The position numbers were made by a program, and so were the translations under genes. Positions 27,406-36,000 of a stretch of 64,000 bases of DNA are shown one piece after another. Source of the stretch: DLKC01 sp002478885 (GTDB lineage Bacteria > Bacteroidota > Bacteroidia > Chitinophagales > Chitinophagaceae); contig JAXLUI010000003.1 of assembly GCA_046329585.1 (NCBI GenBank), forward strand, positions 434,001 to 498,000, written 5' to 3'. Position 1 is the first letter of the stretch. The number at the start of each line of letters is the position of its first letter. Below the pieces are notes generated by a model. The model saw only the letters and a list, made by a program, of their open reading frames with translations, was not told the origin of the DNA and did not search any database.

Positions 27406-28389
27406 CTATTGATCGATCCATCGTATCGTGACGGTATCGCCATCGACCTGCAGCGGTAACCACAAATAAGCTGAACCAGGAAGATCGGTTTTGTTCCAAA
27501 TGTCGGCCATAAATAAAAAGCGCGACCCCTTTTCATCCATCGGCAGTACGTAAGTGCTTTGAGCATTAAAAGTAGTTTCGGCGTTTGGGCCGGTGCATGG
27601 GTTTCCCTGTTCTTTCCACGGGCCAAGCGGGCTATCTGCCACCGCATAAGTAGCGGCGTTTGGCGACCAGCCGGTACAGGCAGATGTGATGAGGAAATAC
27701 CGGCCACGGCTTTTAAACATAGCCGGGGCTTCACGGTTACGGTTGACCAATACGCGGCTGTACGTGGCTGACGGAGAAAGATAATCATCAGTCAACAAAC
27801 ATATCTGCATGGTATTGTTGCCTTCTGAAGCATGGATGAGATAAGCTTTACCATCATCATCTTTAAACAGCGTCATATCTCTTGAATCCTGGCCGTTTGG
27901 TTTAACACTCCCGAGATAGGTATATGGCCCGGCAGGTTGATCGCTTACGGCAACACCGGCATGGGCGTAGGAATAATCGTTCTTATCGATATGCAGCCAC
28001 ATGACAAACTTTTTGGTAAGGCTGTTGTAAACAACCTTTGGCCGCTCCATAACGCGGCCGGTATCGATATCGCTTGTTGCATCACCGGTAATGGCGGGCA
28101 GGGCAACGCCTTCATATTTCCAGTGCGAAAGATCTGTAGAGGAATAGCAGGAAATGCCTCCGGCCGGCACGCGGTAGTCTTCCCAGCTCTGGTTGGGAAC
28201 AAACCAGGTTGCTCCCTTCTTGATTTCGCCGAACAGGTAATACACGCCGTTATAGTAAAGTACGCCTGCACCATGCGCATTGATTACATGGCCATCCACA
28301 TCGATAAGATTGTTGCCGTGGGTAGCAGGTTGTGCACGCAGACAACAAACAGCCAGGAGCATTATGATAACCGGCAATACATATCTCAT
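27406..28389 (-). CDS. Glycoside hydrolase family 43-like enzyme (exported)
   Basis: The product is 327 residues with a signal peptide (about 1-19, CCLRAQ). A five-bladed propeller is indicated by VINAHGAGVLYYNGVYYLFGE, ISCYSSTDLSHWKYEG, DSRDMTLFKDDDGKAYLIHAS, NREAPAMFKSRGRYFLITSACTGWSPN and NAQSTYVLPM. The blocks resemble GH43 subfamily 24-type exo-beta-1,3-galactanases, where the usual catalytic Asp base is replaced and a Gln late in the chain acts instead. The Asp expected in the first blade is Asn here (INAHG). A role on arabinogalactan is an inference. It has its own promoter at 28398-28424. Confidence 0.85.
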   Translation of the reverse strand: MRYVLPVIIMLLAVCCLRAQPATHGNNLIDVDGHVINAHGAGVLYYNGVYYLFGEIKKGATWFVPNQSWEDYRVPAGGISCYSSTDLSHWKYEGVALPAITGDATSDIDTGRVMERPKVVYNSLTKKFVMWLHIDKNDYSYAHAGVAVSDQPAGPYTYLGSVKPNGQDSRDMTLFKDDDGKAYLIHASEGNNTMQICLLTDDYLSPSATYSRVLVNRNREAPAMFKSRGRYFLITSACTGWSPNAATYAVADSPLGPWKEQGNPCTGPNAETTFNAQSTYVLPMDEKGSRFLFMADIWNKTDLPGSAYLWLPLQVDGDTVTIRWIDQ

Positions 28390-28397
28390 ATCAGGGA

Positions 28398-28424
28398 CAA
28401 ATTTATTGGATAGGCATGATCAAT
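28398..28424 (-). promoter_or_regulatory. Bacteroidota-type promoter for the GH43 gene
   Basis: On the - strand ATTG (28424-28421) and TAAATTTG (28405-28398) are 19 nt apart start to start. The -7 element ends 8 nt before the ATG at 28389, so the mRNA leader would be very short. Confidence 0.55.
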
Positions 28425-28526
28425 CCGGCAGGCATTAACCGGGCAAAGCAAAATATTTGCATATCGCCTTGTAAGCTTTGGTTATAACGATTGGCATACT
28501 GTATATTTATTCTCTTAATTTTTTGA

Positions 28527-29231
28527 ATGAATATACTCACTTTAGATATAGGCGGATCAAACATCAAAGCCATGATCCTGGATAAGGCCGGCGTGCCACT
28601 CTCAGATTATAAAAAACTGGAAACACCTGCTGTTGCCACGCCAGCCAACGTACTAAACACGATAAAGACCCTGGTAAAAGATTTTAAAGATTACGAATGT
28701 GTATCGGCTGGTTTCCCTGGTTATGTGAAAAAGGGAGTGATAAAAACAGCGCCTAACCTCGGCACCGGACAATGGAAAGACTTTGACCTGCAAACGGCAT
28801 TAGCTGCACTGCTTAAACATCCGGCCAAGGTAGTAAACGATGCAGACATGCAGGGCATCGGGGTTGTAAGTGGCAAAGGACTGGAAATGGTTATTACTCT
28901 GGGCACCGGCTTCGGCACCGCTTTGCTGGACGATGGAGTGTTGTTGCCGCACCTTGAAATCGGGCAACAGCCCGCAAAAACAAACCGGACTTACGATGAG
29001 TATGTGGGGCAAAAAGCCTTTGAAAGAAAAGGAAAGGAGCATTGGAATGAGCGGATGAAAAAAGTGATCAATGTTTTGAAAACAGTTTTCAACTACGACC
29101 GCCTATACATAAGCGGGGGTAACGCCAAAAATATCAGTTTCAGGCTCGATGATAATATAATCATCGTCAACAACCGCGACGGCATAAAGGGCGGCGCTAT
29201 GTTGTGGAAACAGGAGAACGAAAAAGGGTAA
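28527..29231 (+). CDS. ROK-family sugar kinase (polyphosphate glucokinase-like)
   Basis: The product is 234 residues. The N-terminal phosphate loop LTLDIGGSNIKAMILD, the VNDADMQGIG segment with the catalytic Asp, GTGFGTALLDDG and ISGGNAKN give the actin-fold kinase core. The zinc motif CxCGxxGC of classical ROK repressors and kinases is absent, which fits the short PpgK-like group. The likely reaction is phosphorylation of glucose by ATP or polyphosphate in the cytoplasm. The donor cannot be read here. It is divergent from the GH43 gene (137 bp between starts), a possible functional link. Confidence 0.87.
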   Translation: MNILTLDIGGSNIKAMILDKAGVPLSDYKKLETPAVATPANVLNTIKTLVKDFKDYECVSAGFPGYVKKGVIKTAPNLGTGQWKDFDLQTALAALLKHPAKVVNDADMQGIGVVSGKGLEMVITLGTGFGTALLDDGVLLPHLEIGQQPAKTNRTYDEYVGQKAFERKGKEHWNERMKKVINVLKTVFNYDRLYISGGNAKNISFRLDDNIIIVNNRDGIKGGAMLWKQENEKG

Positions 29232-29363
29232 GGCGGTAAACGACAATTGAAATGGTCGTTATAGCATTGCCTGCCGTTTCCAGCCTGTAAAAGCCGTAAC
29301 TGCAATTAACAACTGCTGCCACTCACCGGTACACGCTTCCCGCTATTGGTTTTAAAATAAAAA

Positions 29364-29390
29364 AAGAGGCCGCACATCATGCGGCCTCTT
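29364..29390 (-). terminator. Intrinsic terminator for the T9SS metalloprotease gene
   Basis: A perfect 11 bp stem AAGAGGCCGCA (29364-29374) pairs with 29380-29390 with a 5 nt loop. On the - strand it is followed by a run of T. It also separates the convergent ROK kinase gene. Confidence 0.9.
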
Positions 29391-29409
29391 CTGTAAATAC
29401 GATAGATCA

Positions 29410-32367
29410 TTATTGTTCGATCACCAGTTTCGCCATTTGAACAAGCGAGCCTGTTTGAATCTTGACAAAATAAACACCGTTTGCGAGATGGTTGATATCC
29501 ACCTTGGCGGTATTGGCTCCTTCATTCACAGGAATTGTCTTCCTGATCACTTCAGAACCCGTTTGATTGATGACAAGAACTTTTGCATTTCCGGCGACCT
29601 CAGCATTAAAGGCGAGGTTCGCAAAATTGCGTGCAGGGTTGGGGTAAACCGAGAATTTATTACCAATGCCGGTTGTTATTTCTTCTGCAATGGCAATCTT
29701 GGATGCTGTGCCGGTTTGCACCCTTAGCGTGTAACAAACAGATGCATTGAAAGTAGAAGTATTTCTTGGAAATACCCTTGCATAATAAGTGCCGGCGGCT
29801 ATTGTTCCGCTAATGGTTTCGTTGTTTGTACCTGCATTGGAGGAAGTCTGCAACACCGTTCCTGCACTGTTAAGCAAAGAAAGCTGGTAATTGGCAGGAA
29901 GCGTACTCAGGGTGATAGTAAGGGTGCCGCCGTTGGTGATCACAAACTTATAATAGTCGTTATCAGAACCAACATTGATCAGGCCTTTCACATCAGTATT
30001 CAACGGTATGGTTGCAGCGCCCGCCGTAGTGCCGTTGGTGCTAACATCATAAATGCCCGGGCAAACAACAGTTGCTGCACTTGTGGTAAACTGTGCCTGC
30101 ACATAATTACCTGCTCCTGCGGCACAATTGATCCTTACTCTCCAGTCGTAAGTAGTACCGGCTGTAAGACCTGACAGGTTAACAGCAGTTGCTGTTGTAG
30201 CGGTAGCTGCATTGATCCAGGTAGAGGAAGCTGTTGTTTTATAATCTACATCGTAGCTAAGTGCGCTCGCATCAGCCGTCCAGCCAAGTGTGGCGGTTGT
30301 TTGCGTGATTGCCGATGAAGCGAGCCCTGCAGCATCTGCGCACAAAGGCGGCGCGCCGATGGTAAAGTTAGTATTGGAGATATCAAAGAAGATATTGCCA
30401 ACAGCTTCTACTTTAATACGGTTGGTAGTGCCCTGTGTGGCAGGAACGTTTACCACTTCTGAGCCATCATTCGCAGTCGCTGATGCCAGCACTACAGGGA
30501 ACGTATTGCCACCATCTGTGGACAAAAGGATGTTAACAGCGGCGCAATTTACGGTACCCGCATTGGTGCCGTTAACACTCCAGGTAACAGTGGCAGTGCT
30601 GCCTGCATTCCAGGTAATATTGCTGTTTGGTGCAGTAACCTGGAACGGACCTGCCGTATTGGTCACTGTAACAACTACATCGCCAAAAGCGGTCTGACCA
30701 ACAGATACAGGCGCCGTGGCACTGAATACATGGTTGTCTCTTACCGTTAACCGGAAGTTCAATGTTCTGGAAACTGAACTAAGCGCTTCGATGTTTGTCC
30801 CTGCATCGCCGCCTGTCAATACCGGTGTAACATTCAAACCTGCAAGTATGGTTGACAATTTTGGAAACAATCTTGTTCCTGATGCAGTCGGGCTGAATGA
30901 CAACCAGTTTGGCCCGGTAGCCTTTGTTGGAGAAGCAATGCTGTTTGCACCTGAAGTGGTGGAGTTATCGTTTTGCTCCCAGCAATAAGTAAGGGCATCG
31001 CCATTGGCGTCACTGGCTGAACCGGTTAATGCAAACGGAGTGCTTATTGGAATAGTATAATTGCTGAGCGCGGCAATAACCGGCGCTACGTTATTGGCAG
31101 TGATGCTGGTGGTAACCGGGCAGGTTTTGCCAGCCAGGTTGGATTGGATCTGCGAAATGGACGTTTCGTGGTAGATATCAATAGAATGCGGAGCTACGTC
31201 CTGCGCAGTAATGCCGGCATAACCCATGATAGTAATACCTGAACCGATTTCCTTATTTTGTCCTGTACCTTCCAGCGACATCGAAAAGGTATGGTTGGCC
31301 CCCAGCTGGTGGCCTACTTCGTGCACCACGTAATCGATGTCAAAATTGTCTCCCATAGGTATACCATCTGCCGGTGAGGTGATACCGCTTCCTTTGGAAC
31401 CGTTCACACAAACACAACCGATACAACCTGCATTACCGCCGCCGCCGGTTGCACCGAACATGTGGCCGATATCATAATTGGCTTCACCTATTACTGAAGT
31501 CAGTGTTGATTGCAGTTGGGCATTCCATTGACTTAAAGTAGTGGAATAGGGATCTGTTGCCGGGTTATAATAGATAACCGCTGTTGTATTGGCAATAAGG
31601 TTCAGGTGTAACGCCAGGTCTTTTTCATAACAGCCGTTACAACGGGTAAGCGTAGCATTAAACGCGGCGAGCACTTTGGCAACATCGGCTGCACTTGTAG
31701 CACCGAAGAAGTTGGCATATTCGCCATTGCAGGATTGTGCAAGACGCATGGTCTTAAGCGTACCTGCAGAACCGCCGGTGGCTAATGGAGTGTTGGCAAC
31801 CTGTGCGCTGATATCAGTAGCCATTTTTTGTTCTTCTGTTGAACAGGTCCAGGGGAGCTTTCCTTTTTCCCTGTGCGAACTGTAAACGGAATAAACAGCA
31901 TGATCTTTTGAATAAGGCTCAATGAATTCATTGTCTTTTTCGGTTCTGAAGACCATCGACTGTATGCCTTCAGGTGAAATACTCAACTTTAAAGTAGCAT
32001 ACTTGTCTGTAATACCCTTTCCTGAATACGCCCTGATCTCAGGAAACTGTGCCTGCAGTGCGGGTTCAAAATTGGATGATTCAACCACTTCGAATTGTTC
32101 AAGTTTACCATCAGCATTGGGTAGGGAAATTACCGCAGAACTTTTGGTGGCAGTTTTACCAACAATCGCGAAAAGGTCCTGCCTTAACCGGTCGGCATTT
32201 AAATTAAATAGTTTGAATTCTTTCGGATAGCTAAGCCTTGCAACGGCTTTGTCTGGCAGAATACTGCTGCGGTTTTCACTGTTTGCTGACCAGAATTTGT
32301 CGGTCTGGGAAAACAATAGCGTACTCGTAAGAACGCATGTCGCTGTGAGTAATAGAATTTTTCTCAT
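29410..32367 (-). CDS. Secreted reprolysin-like metalloprotease with fibronectin III and T9SS sorting domains
   Basis: The product is 985 residues with a signal peptide (about 1-20, TSTLLFSQ). An N-terminal propeptide region precedes a metzincin catalytic domain with HEVGHQLGANH at about residues 349-359 (HExxHxxGxxH), the three His binding zinc and Glu acting as base. Downstream are Ig-like segments, a fibronectin III domain (about 680-760, ITQTTATLGWTADASALSYDVDYKT) and a pre-peptidase-like C-terminal beta domain. The end is a T9SS type A sorting domain (FSVYPNPARNFANL, NGVYFVKI). It is exported through Sec and then T9SS to the surface or medium, to digest proteins. The 544 bp upstream gap contains a run of eight G at 32492-32499 and nothing else I can assign. 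Confidence 0.93.
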   Translation of the reverse strand: MRKILLLTATCVLTSTLLFSQTDKFWSANSENRSSILPDKAVARLSYPKEFKLFNLNADRLRQDLFAIVGKTATKSSAVISLPNADGKLEQFEVVESSNFEPALQAQFPEIRAYSGKGITDKYATLKLSISPEGIQSMVFRTEKDNEFIEPYSKDHAVYSVYSSHREKGKLPWTCSTEEQKMATDISAQVANTPLATGGSAGTLKTMRLAQSCNGEYANFFGATSAADVAKVLAAFNATLTRCNGCYEKDLALHLNLIANTTAVIYYNPATDPYSTTLSQWNAQLQSTLTSVIGEANYDIGHMFGATGGGGNAGCIGCVCVNGSKGSGITSPADGIPMGDNFDIDYVVHEVGHQLGANHTFSMSLEGTGQNKEIGSGITIMGYAGITAQDVAPHSIDIYHETSISQIQSNLAGKTCPVTTSITANNVAPVIAALSNYTIPISTPFALTGSASDANGDALTYCWEQNDNSTTSGANSIASPTKATGPNWLSFSPTASGTRLFPKLSTILAGLNVTPVLTGGDAGTNIEALSSVSRTLNFRLTVRDNHVFSATAPVSVGQTAFGDVVVTVTNTAGPFQVTAPNSNITWNAGSTATVTWSVNGTNAGTVNCAAVNILLSTDGGNTFPVVLASATANDGSEVVNVPATQGTTNRIKVEAVGNIFFDISNTNFTIGAPPLCADAAGLASSAITQTTATLGWTADASALSYDVDYKTTASSTWINAATATTATAVNLSGLTAGTTYDWRVRINCAAGAGNYVQAQFTTSAATVVCPGIYDVSTNGTTAGAATIPLNTDVKGLINVGSDNDYYKFVITNGGTLTITLSTLPANYQLSLLNSAGTVLQTSSNAGTNNETISGTIAAGTYYARVFPRNTSTFNASVCYTLRVQTGTASKIAIAEEITTGIGNKFSVYPNPARNFANLAFNAEVAGNAKVLVINQTGSEVIRKTIPVNEGANTAKVDINHLANGVYFVKIQTGSLVQMAKLVIEQ

Positions 32368-32911
32368 GTTTAAAATTTAGATTTGATAGCAGGATAGGCA
32401 TAAGCCTTTAAAAGGTTATTGGAACATTCGGACGAATCCGGTTAATGATCGTTGTTAAAACAGGTTAGTTCAGGTCAGAATAACTTTTGGAGGGGGGGGT
32501 TAGTGTTCGGGGCCCTGAATTCCTTGTGTTTGCAAAAGCCACTGCTTCAATAAATAAAAAAGTAAAGTTCATTTTTCATCGCTACTATGGTTTGGTTATC
32601 TGCACGTTTTTGGATAAAGGATTTTATGGATTTTAATCAAAAGCACAACAATGTAGATGTTATTTTTTTACCCGCACCAATAAAGAGTTTAAGTAACAGG
32701 GATTTAATGAAGTTTTAAGAAGGGAATACAGCCCGTTATTGACCTCTATATATTTATTAATTATAGCCGTGAATAGCGCTTTTCACGCGCATCACTTTTT
32801 TGAAACACCGCTGCATTGCCCGGCTGCCCGCTTTTGAAAACATGAAGCCACTCGTAAAATTACAATGCCTGTTGTTGCGAAAGAACCTTAAATTACCATA
32901 AAACACAGCCT

Positions 32912-33391
32912 ATGGGTTCCGCTGCATTCAACGTCATTATTATGCATGGTCATTCAGACGAATGGAAAAAGATTGACAAAATGCTGGGCGACCTTGGCTT
33001 TACTGCCCGGGTGCTGATACGGGAATACACCGCCAATACAATCTTTGAACACCTGCGTGACATTGTGTGGGATGAAATTCACGCCGCCATAATATTGCTG
33101 TCCTGCGATGACCTTACAACAGGGCAAAAATACCGGGCACGGCAAAATGTGGTGTTTGAACTTGGGTACTGCTTCGGTGCATTTGATAGCCTCGACGACC
33201 GTGGTATATATACCGCGAACGACGCCCTCGTGATTGTTGCCGAGAATGGGGTGGAACTCTTTTCCGACATTGACGGGCTCAAACGGATTGATTATGAAAA
33301 AGGCAGGCTTGGTCGCAGAAAAAAAGAAATACAGGAGGCCATTACCCACTCCTATAAAAAAGCCAGCCAATATTACCGGGAATTAAGATGA
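32912..33391 (+). CDS. Stand-alone TIR-domain protein (CAP12/Pycsar effector-type TIR)
   Basis: The product is 159 residues with no signal peptide. The chain is a single TIR-like nucleotide-binding domain: FNVIIMHGHSDEWKKIDKML at the first strand, VLIREYTANTIFEHL, AAIILLSCDDL, then RARQNVVFELGYCFGAF with Glu83 at the position of the catalytic glutamate of NAD-cleaving TIRs, and ALVIVAENGVELFSDIDGL. It resembles PF10137, the TIR domain found in CBASS and Pycsar effectors and in other stress proteins. No cyclase, SAVED, STING or other partner is adjacent. It could be an orphan NADase effector or a housekeeping member. Biological role is inferred, not shown. Confidence 0.82.
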   Translation: MGSAAFNVIIMHGHSDEWKKIDKMLGDLGFTARVLIREYTANTIFEHLRDIVWDEIHAAIILLSCDDLTTGQKYRARQNVVFELGYCFGAFDSLDDRGIYTANDALVIVAENGVELFSDIDGLKRIDYEKGRLGRRKKEIQEAITHSYKKASQYYRELR

Positions 33392-33413
33392 AACGCGGAA
33401 GATGCACTGCAGC

Positions 33414-33437
33414 AAAAGTGAGTGACACAACGATGCC
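33414..33437 (+). repeat. Dispersed repeat, F copy (GAGTGAC variant)
   Basis: AAAAGTGAGTGACACAACGA then TGCC. It begins 23 bp after the TIR gene and precedes the serine hydrolase. Confidence 0.65.
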
Positions 33438-33515
33438 CCATAGCAGCACTGGTGCCGGCTAACTAATAATGTTTACAACAAAGTCGCTCGTCATTACAAT
33501 CTCTATCATATATAA

Positions 33516-35210
33516 ATGGTTACACAAATGATGAATAATAAAACAATAGCCCTTTTGCTGATGCTGGCAACCGCTTCGTCAAACCTGTTTTCTCAAACGT
33601 TGCCCGAGGCTGTTACCAAAAAGATCGATAGCATTTTCTCGAAATGGAATAAGGACAACAGCCCTGGCTGTACCGTTGGCATCGTAAGAAACGACTCATT
33701 GATTTTTGCAAAAGGCTACGGCATGGCCAACCTGGAATATGCTATTCAAAACAAACCCGAAACGCCTTATCATATGGCTTCGGTTTCCAAACAGTTTACA
33801 GCGTTTTCTATTGTGCTTTTGGCAAAACAAGGCAAGCTGAACATTAATGACGATGTGCGTAAATGGCTTCCCTGGTTTCCGGATCTGAAAGAAAAAATAA
33901 CCATCCGTAACCTGCTCAACCATACGAGTGGCATAAGAGACCAATGGCAACTGCTGGCAATAGCCGGTACAAGGCTCGACGATGTTATTACACAGGATCA
34001 GGTCATTAAAATACTCAGCAAACAACAAGCCCTGAATTTTAAACCCGGCGATAAATACAGCTATTCAAACAGCGGCTTTACCATGCTGGCAGAAATTGTA
34101 AAAGCTGCAAGTGGACAAACCCTGCGGCAGTTTACAGACTCCGCGATCTTTAAACCATTGGGCATGACAAGCACCCATTTTCACGACGATTACACCGAAA
34201 TGGAGCCCAACCGGTCTTATAGTTACGAGCGCATCGACAGTACTCATTTTTCAAATGCTGTTCTCAGTTATGCTGTTGCAGGCGCAACAAGCCTTTTTAC
34301 CAACATCAACGACATGAGTAAATGGGTCATGAATTTTTACGAGCACAAATTGGGAGATCAAAAAGACATCGACCAACTCACGCAAAATGGCAAATTGAAC
34401 AACGGTAAAGAAATAAGTTATGCCCTCGGCATTGTAAACGATAAATGGAACGGATGGCGGCAATACTCCCATAGTGGCGGGGACGCGGGTTACAGAACGT
34501 ACGTCTCCGTTTTCCCAGATCTGAAAATGGGTTTTATCGTGTTTAGTAATCTCGGTGACTTCAACCCGGCCGATGGCGTTTATGAAATGGCTGGCCTTTT
34601 TATAAAAGATACTGCAGCAAAAGCAGTGTCGTCAAAAGCACCTGCGAGAGACAGTGTTGCCGCCTTGCTGAAAGATACCGCCTACCTGAAACCTTTTGCC
34701 GGCGACTATATCGGTGACGATGGCCTGCCTTTTAACTTTGATCTCAAAAACAACAGGCTTTACTACCGCATATATGCTGAAAACAACTTTCTGATAAAAG
34801 AATCTAAAGACACCTTCTCTATTCCGCAGGCACCGGAAATTAAATTTATTTTCTCGCTGAAAGGAAATGATACAACAGTTGACATACTCACGGCCGACCA
34901 GGCTTACCATCTTCGCAAGTATATCAGTGACACCTCAAAACCCGATGAAGTCTTGAAGAAGTATACCGGTACTTATTATTCCCCCGAACTGGATTGCAGG
35001 TATGGCATCATTTTAAAAGACCACCAGTTGGTATTGACCAACGCAAAATACAACGATACAAAACTTACCCTGGTAGGCACCGACCACCTGGCAGATGATT
35101 ACTGGTGGATCAATCATCTCATGATGCTCAGGGACAGCAGGAATAACATTACGGGCTTTGAAGTCAACTCAGGGAGAATCATGCACGTAAGATTTAATAA
35201 AATCGAATAA
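33516..35210 (+). CDS. Serine hydrolase with class C beta-lactamase fold and C-terminal beta domain (exported)
   Basis: The open frame is 564 residues. The start may be the ATG at 33516, 33528 or 33531, all giving the same signal peptide (LLLMLATASSNLFSQ). The active-site motif is Ser89-Val-Ser-Lys92, the YxN motif is YSN in DKYSYSNSGFTMLAE, and HSGGDAGYRT replaces KTG. Residues about 385-564 form a separate beta-rich domain of the type appended to many Bacteroidota family members. Predicted location is the periplasm. Activity is likely esterase or peptidase. Substrate unknown. Confidence 0.9.
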   Translation: MVTQMMNNKTIALLLMLATASSNLFSQTLPEAVTKKIDSIFSKWNKDNSPGCTVGIVRNDSLIFAKGYGMANLEYAIQNKPETPYHMASVSKQFTAFSIVLLAKQGKLNINDDVRKWLPWFPDLKEKITIRNLLNHTSGIRDQWQLLAIAGTRLDDVITQDQVIKILSKQQALNFKPGDKYSYSNSGFTMLAEIVKAASGQTLRQFTDSAIFKPLGMTSTHFHDDYTEMEPNRSYSYERIDSTHFSNAVLSYAVAGATSLFTNINDMSKWVMNFYEHKLGDQKDIDQLTQNGKLNNGKEISYALGIVNDKWNGWRQYSHSGGDAGYRTYVSVFPDLKMGFIVFSNLGDFNPADGVYEMAGLFIKDTAAKAVSSKAPARDSVAALLKDTAYLKPFAGDYIGDDGLPFNFDLKNNRLYYRIYAENNFLIKESKDTFSIPQAPEIKFIFSLKGNDTTVDILTADQAYHLRKYISDTSKPDEVLKKYTGTYYSPELDCRYGIILKDHQLVLTNAKYNDTKLTLVGTDHLADDYWWINHLMMLRDSRNNITGFEVNSGRIMHVRFNKIE

Positions 35211-35256
35211 TGCGCCTGAGTTCTTTGTTCCCGGCCACAGCGCTGCATGCAGCTTT

Positions 35257-35273
35257 ACTTGCGTCGCACGCTT
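35257..35273 (-). repeat. Dispersed repeat, partial F copy in reverse orientation
   Basis: ACTTGCGTCGCACGCTT is the complement of a degenerate F core. Confidence 0.5.
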
Positions 35274-35476
35274 CAGCGTCCATAGCTTTATTCAACAACA
35301 TTTTTAACAAAGACTGTATGGGCTGATGCACCAACCAGCCATTAAACACAACAAAAACAACCTTGGGAAATTTGTTCTCCGGCATTCATTCTTAATTGTT
35401 CACTGTTCTTTGTTCATTAACTTGCAGCGGCTTATTCCATCATATTATAGAGCCCTCAACAGTAAAAAAACAACCA

Positions 35477-35764
35477 ATGAAGTTTACTGCATCACGACTG
35501 TCCGAAGGCAATAAAGTATTTCCGGCAGAGATTACGCTGGAAGAAACCGGGCTTGAAGTGAAGATACCGGGACTGTTTAGCGGCGATACAAAATTTATCA
35601 GCTACGACAGTATCTCTGCCGTAGAGGTCAACACACCCATGATTGGCTATTCAACACTTACTTTTTTCCATAGCGGCAATAAAGTAACAGCACACGGTTT
35701 TACCAGGGCCGACACAGAACTGATAAGGGAAGAGATAGAAAAAAGAAGAGTAGCCAGGAAATAA
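35477..35764 (+). CDS. Small PH-like domain protein of unknown function
   Basis: The product is 95 residues from the ATG at 35477. The frame extends upstream to 35396, but that part is not protein-like and lacks a start context. Strands such as EITLEETGLEVKIPG, TKFISYDSISAVEVN and STLTFFHSGNKVTAHGF, followed by a helix (RADTELIREEIEKRR), suggest a bacterial pleckstrin-like fold. No signal peptide. I do not know a function. Confidence 0.65.
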   Translation: MKFTASRLSEGNKVFPAEITLEETGLEVKIPGLFSGDTKFISYDSISAVEVNTPMIGYSTLTFFHSGNKVTAHGFTRADTELIREEIEKRRVARK

Positions 35765-36000
35765 ATCTGGTGCCTTTACTTTGTGTTGAAATAAACAAGC
35801 AAAGGACAAACATTATAAGGTAACCGCGGCGCCGCCAATTACCCTGCCGGCTTTCAGAAGCAGCCCGCATTTCAACAAACAGGTTTTATTTACCAACTCA
35901 ACCTTTCAATTTTATTTTAGGCATCGGTCAACATAAAGTTGCGGTCGCTGCTTATCTTGCTTTTGTTTAATTTTTCAGTACTCATCTCAACGCCGGCAAA

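Noticed and set aside
33516..35210. True class C beta-lactamase (antibiotic resistance)
   Set aside because: The fold motifs are present, but the KTG motif is replaced, as in the member at 26111, and C-terminal domains differ. These are better read as general serine hydrolases.
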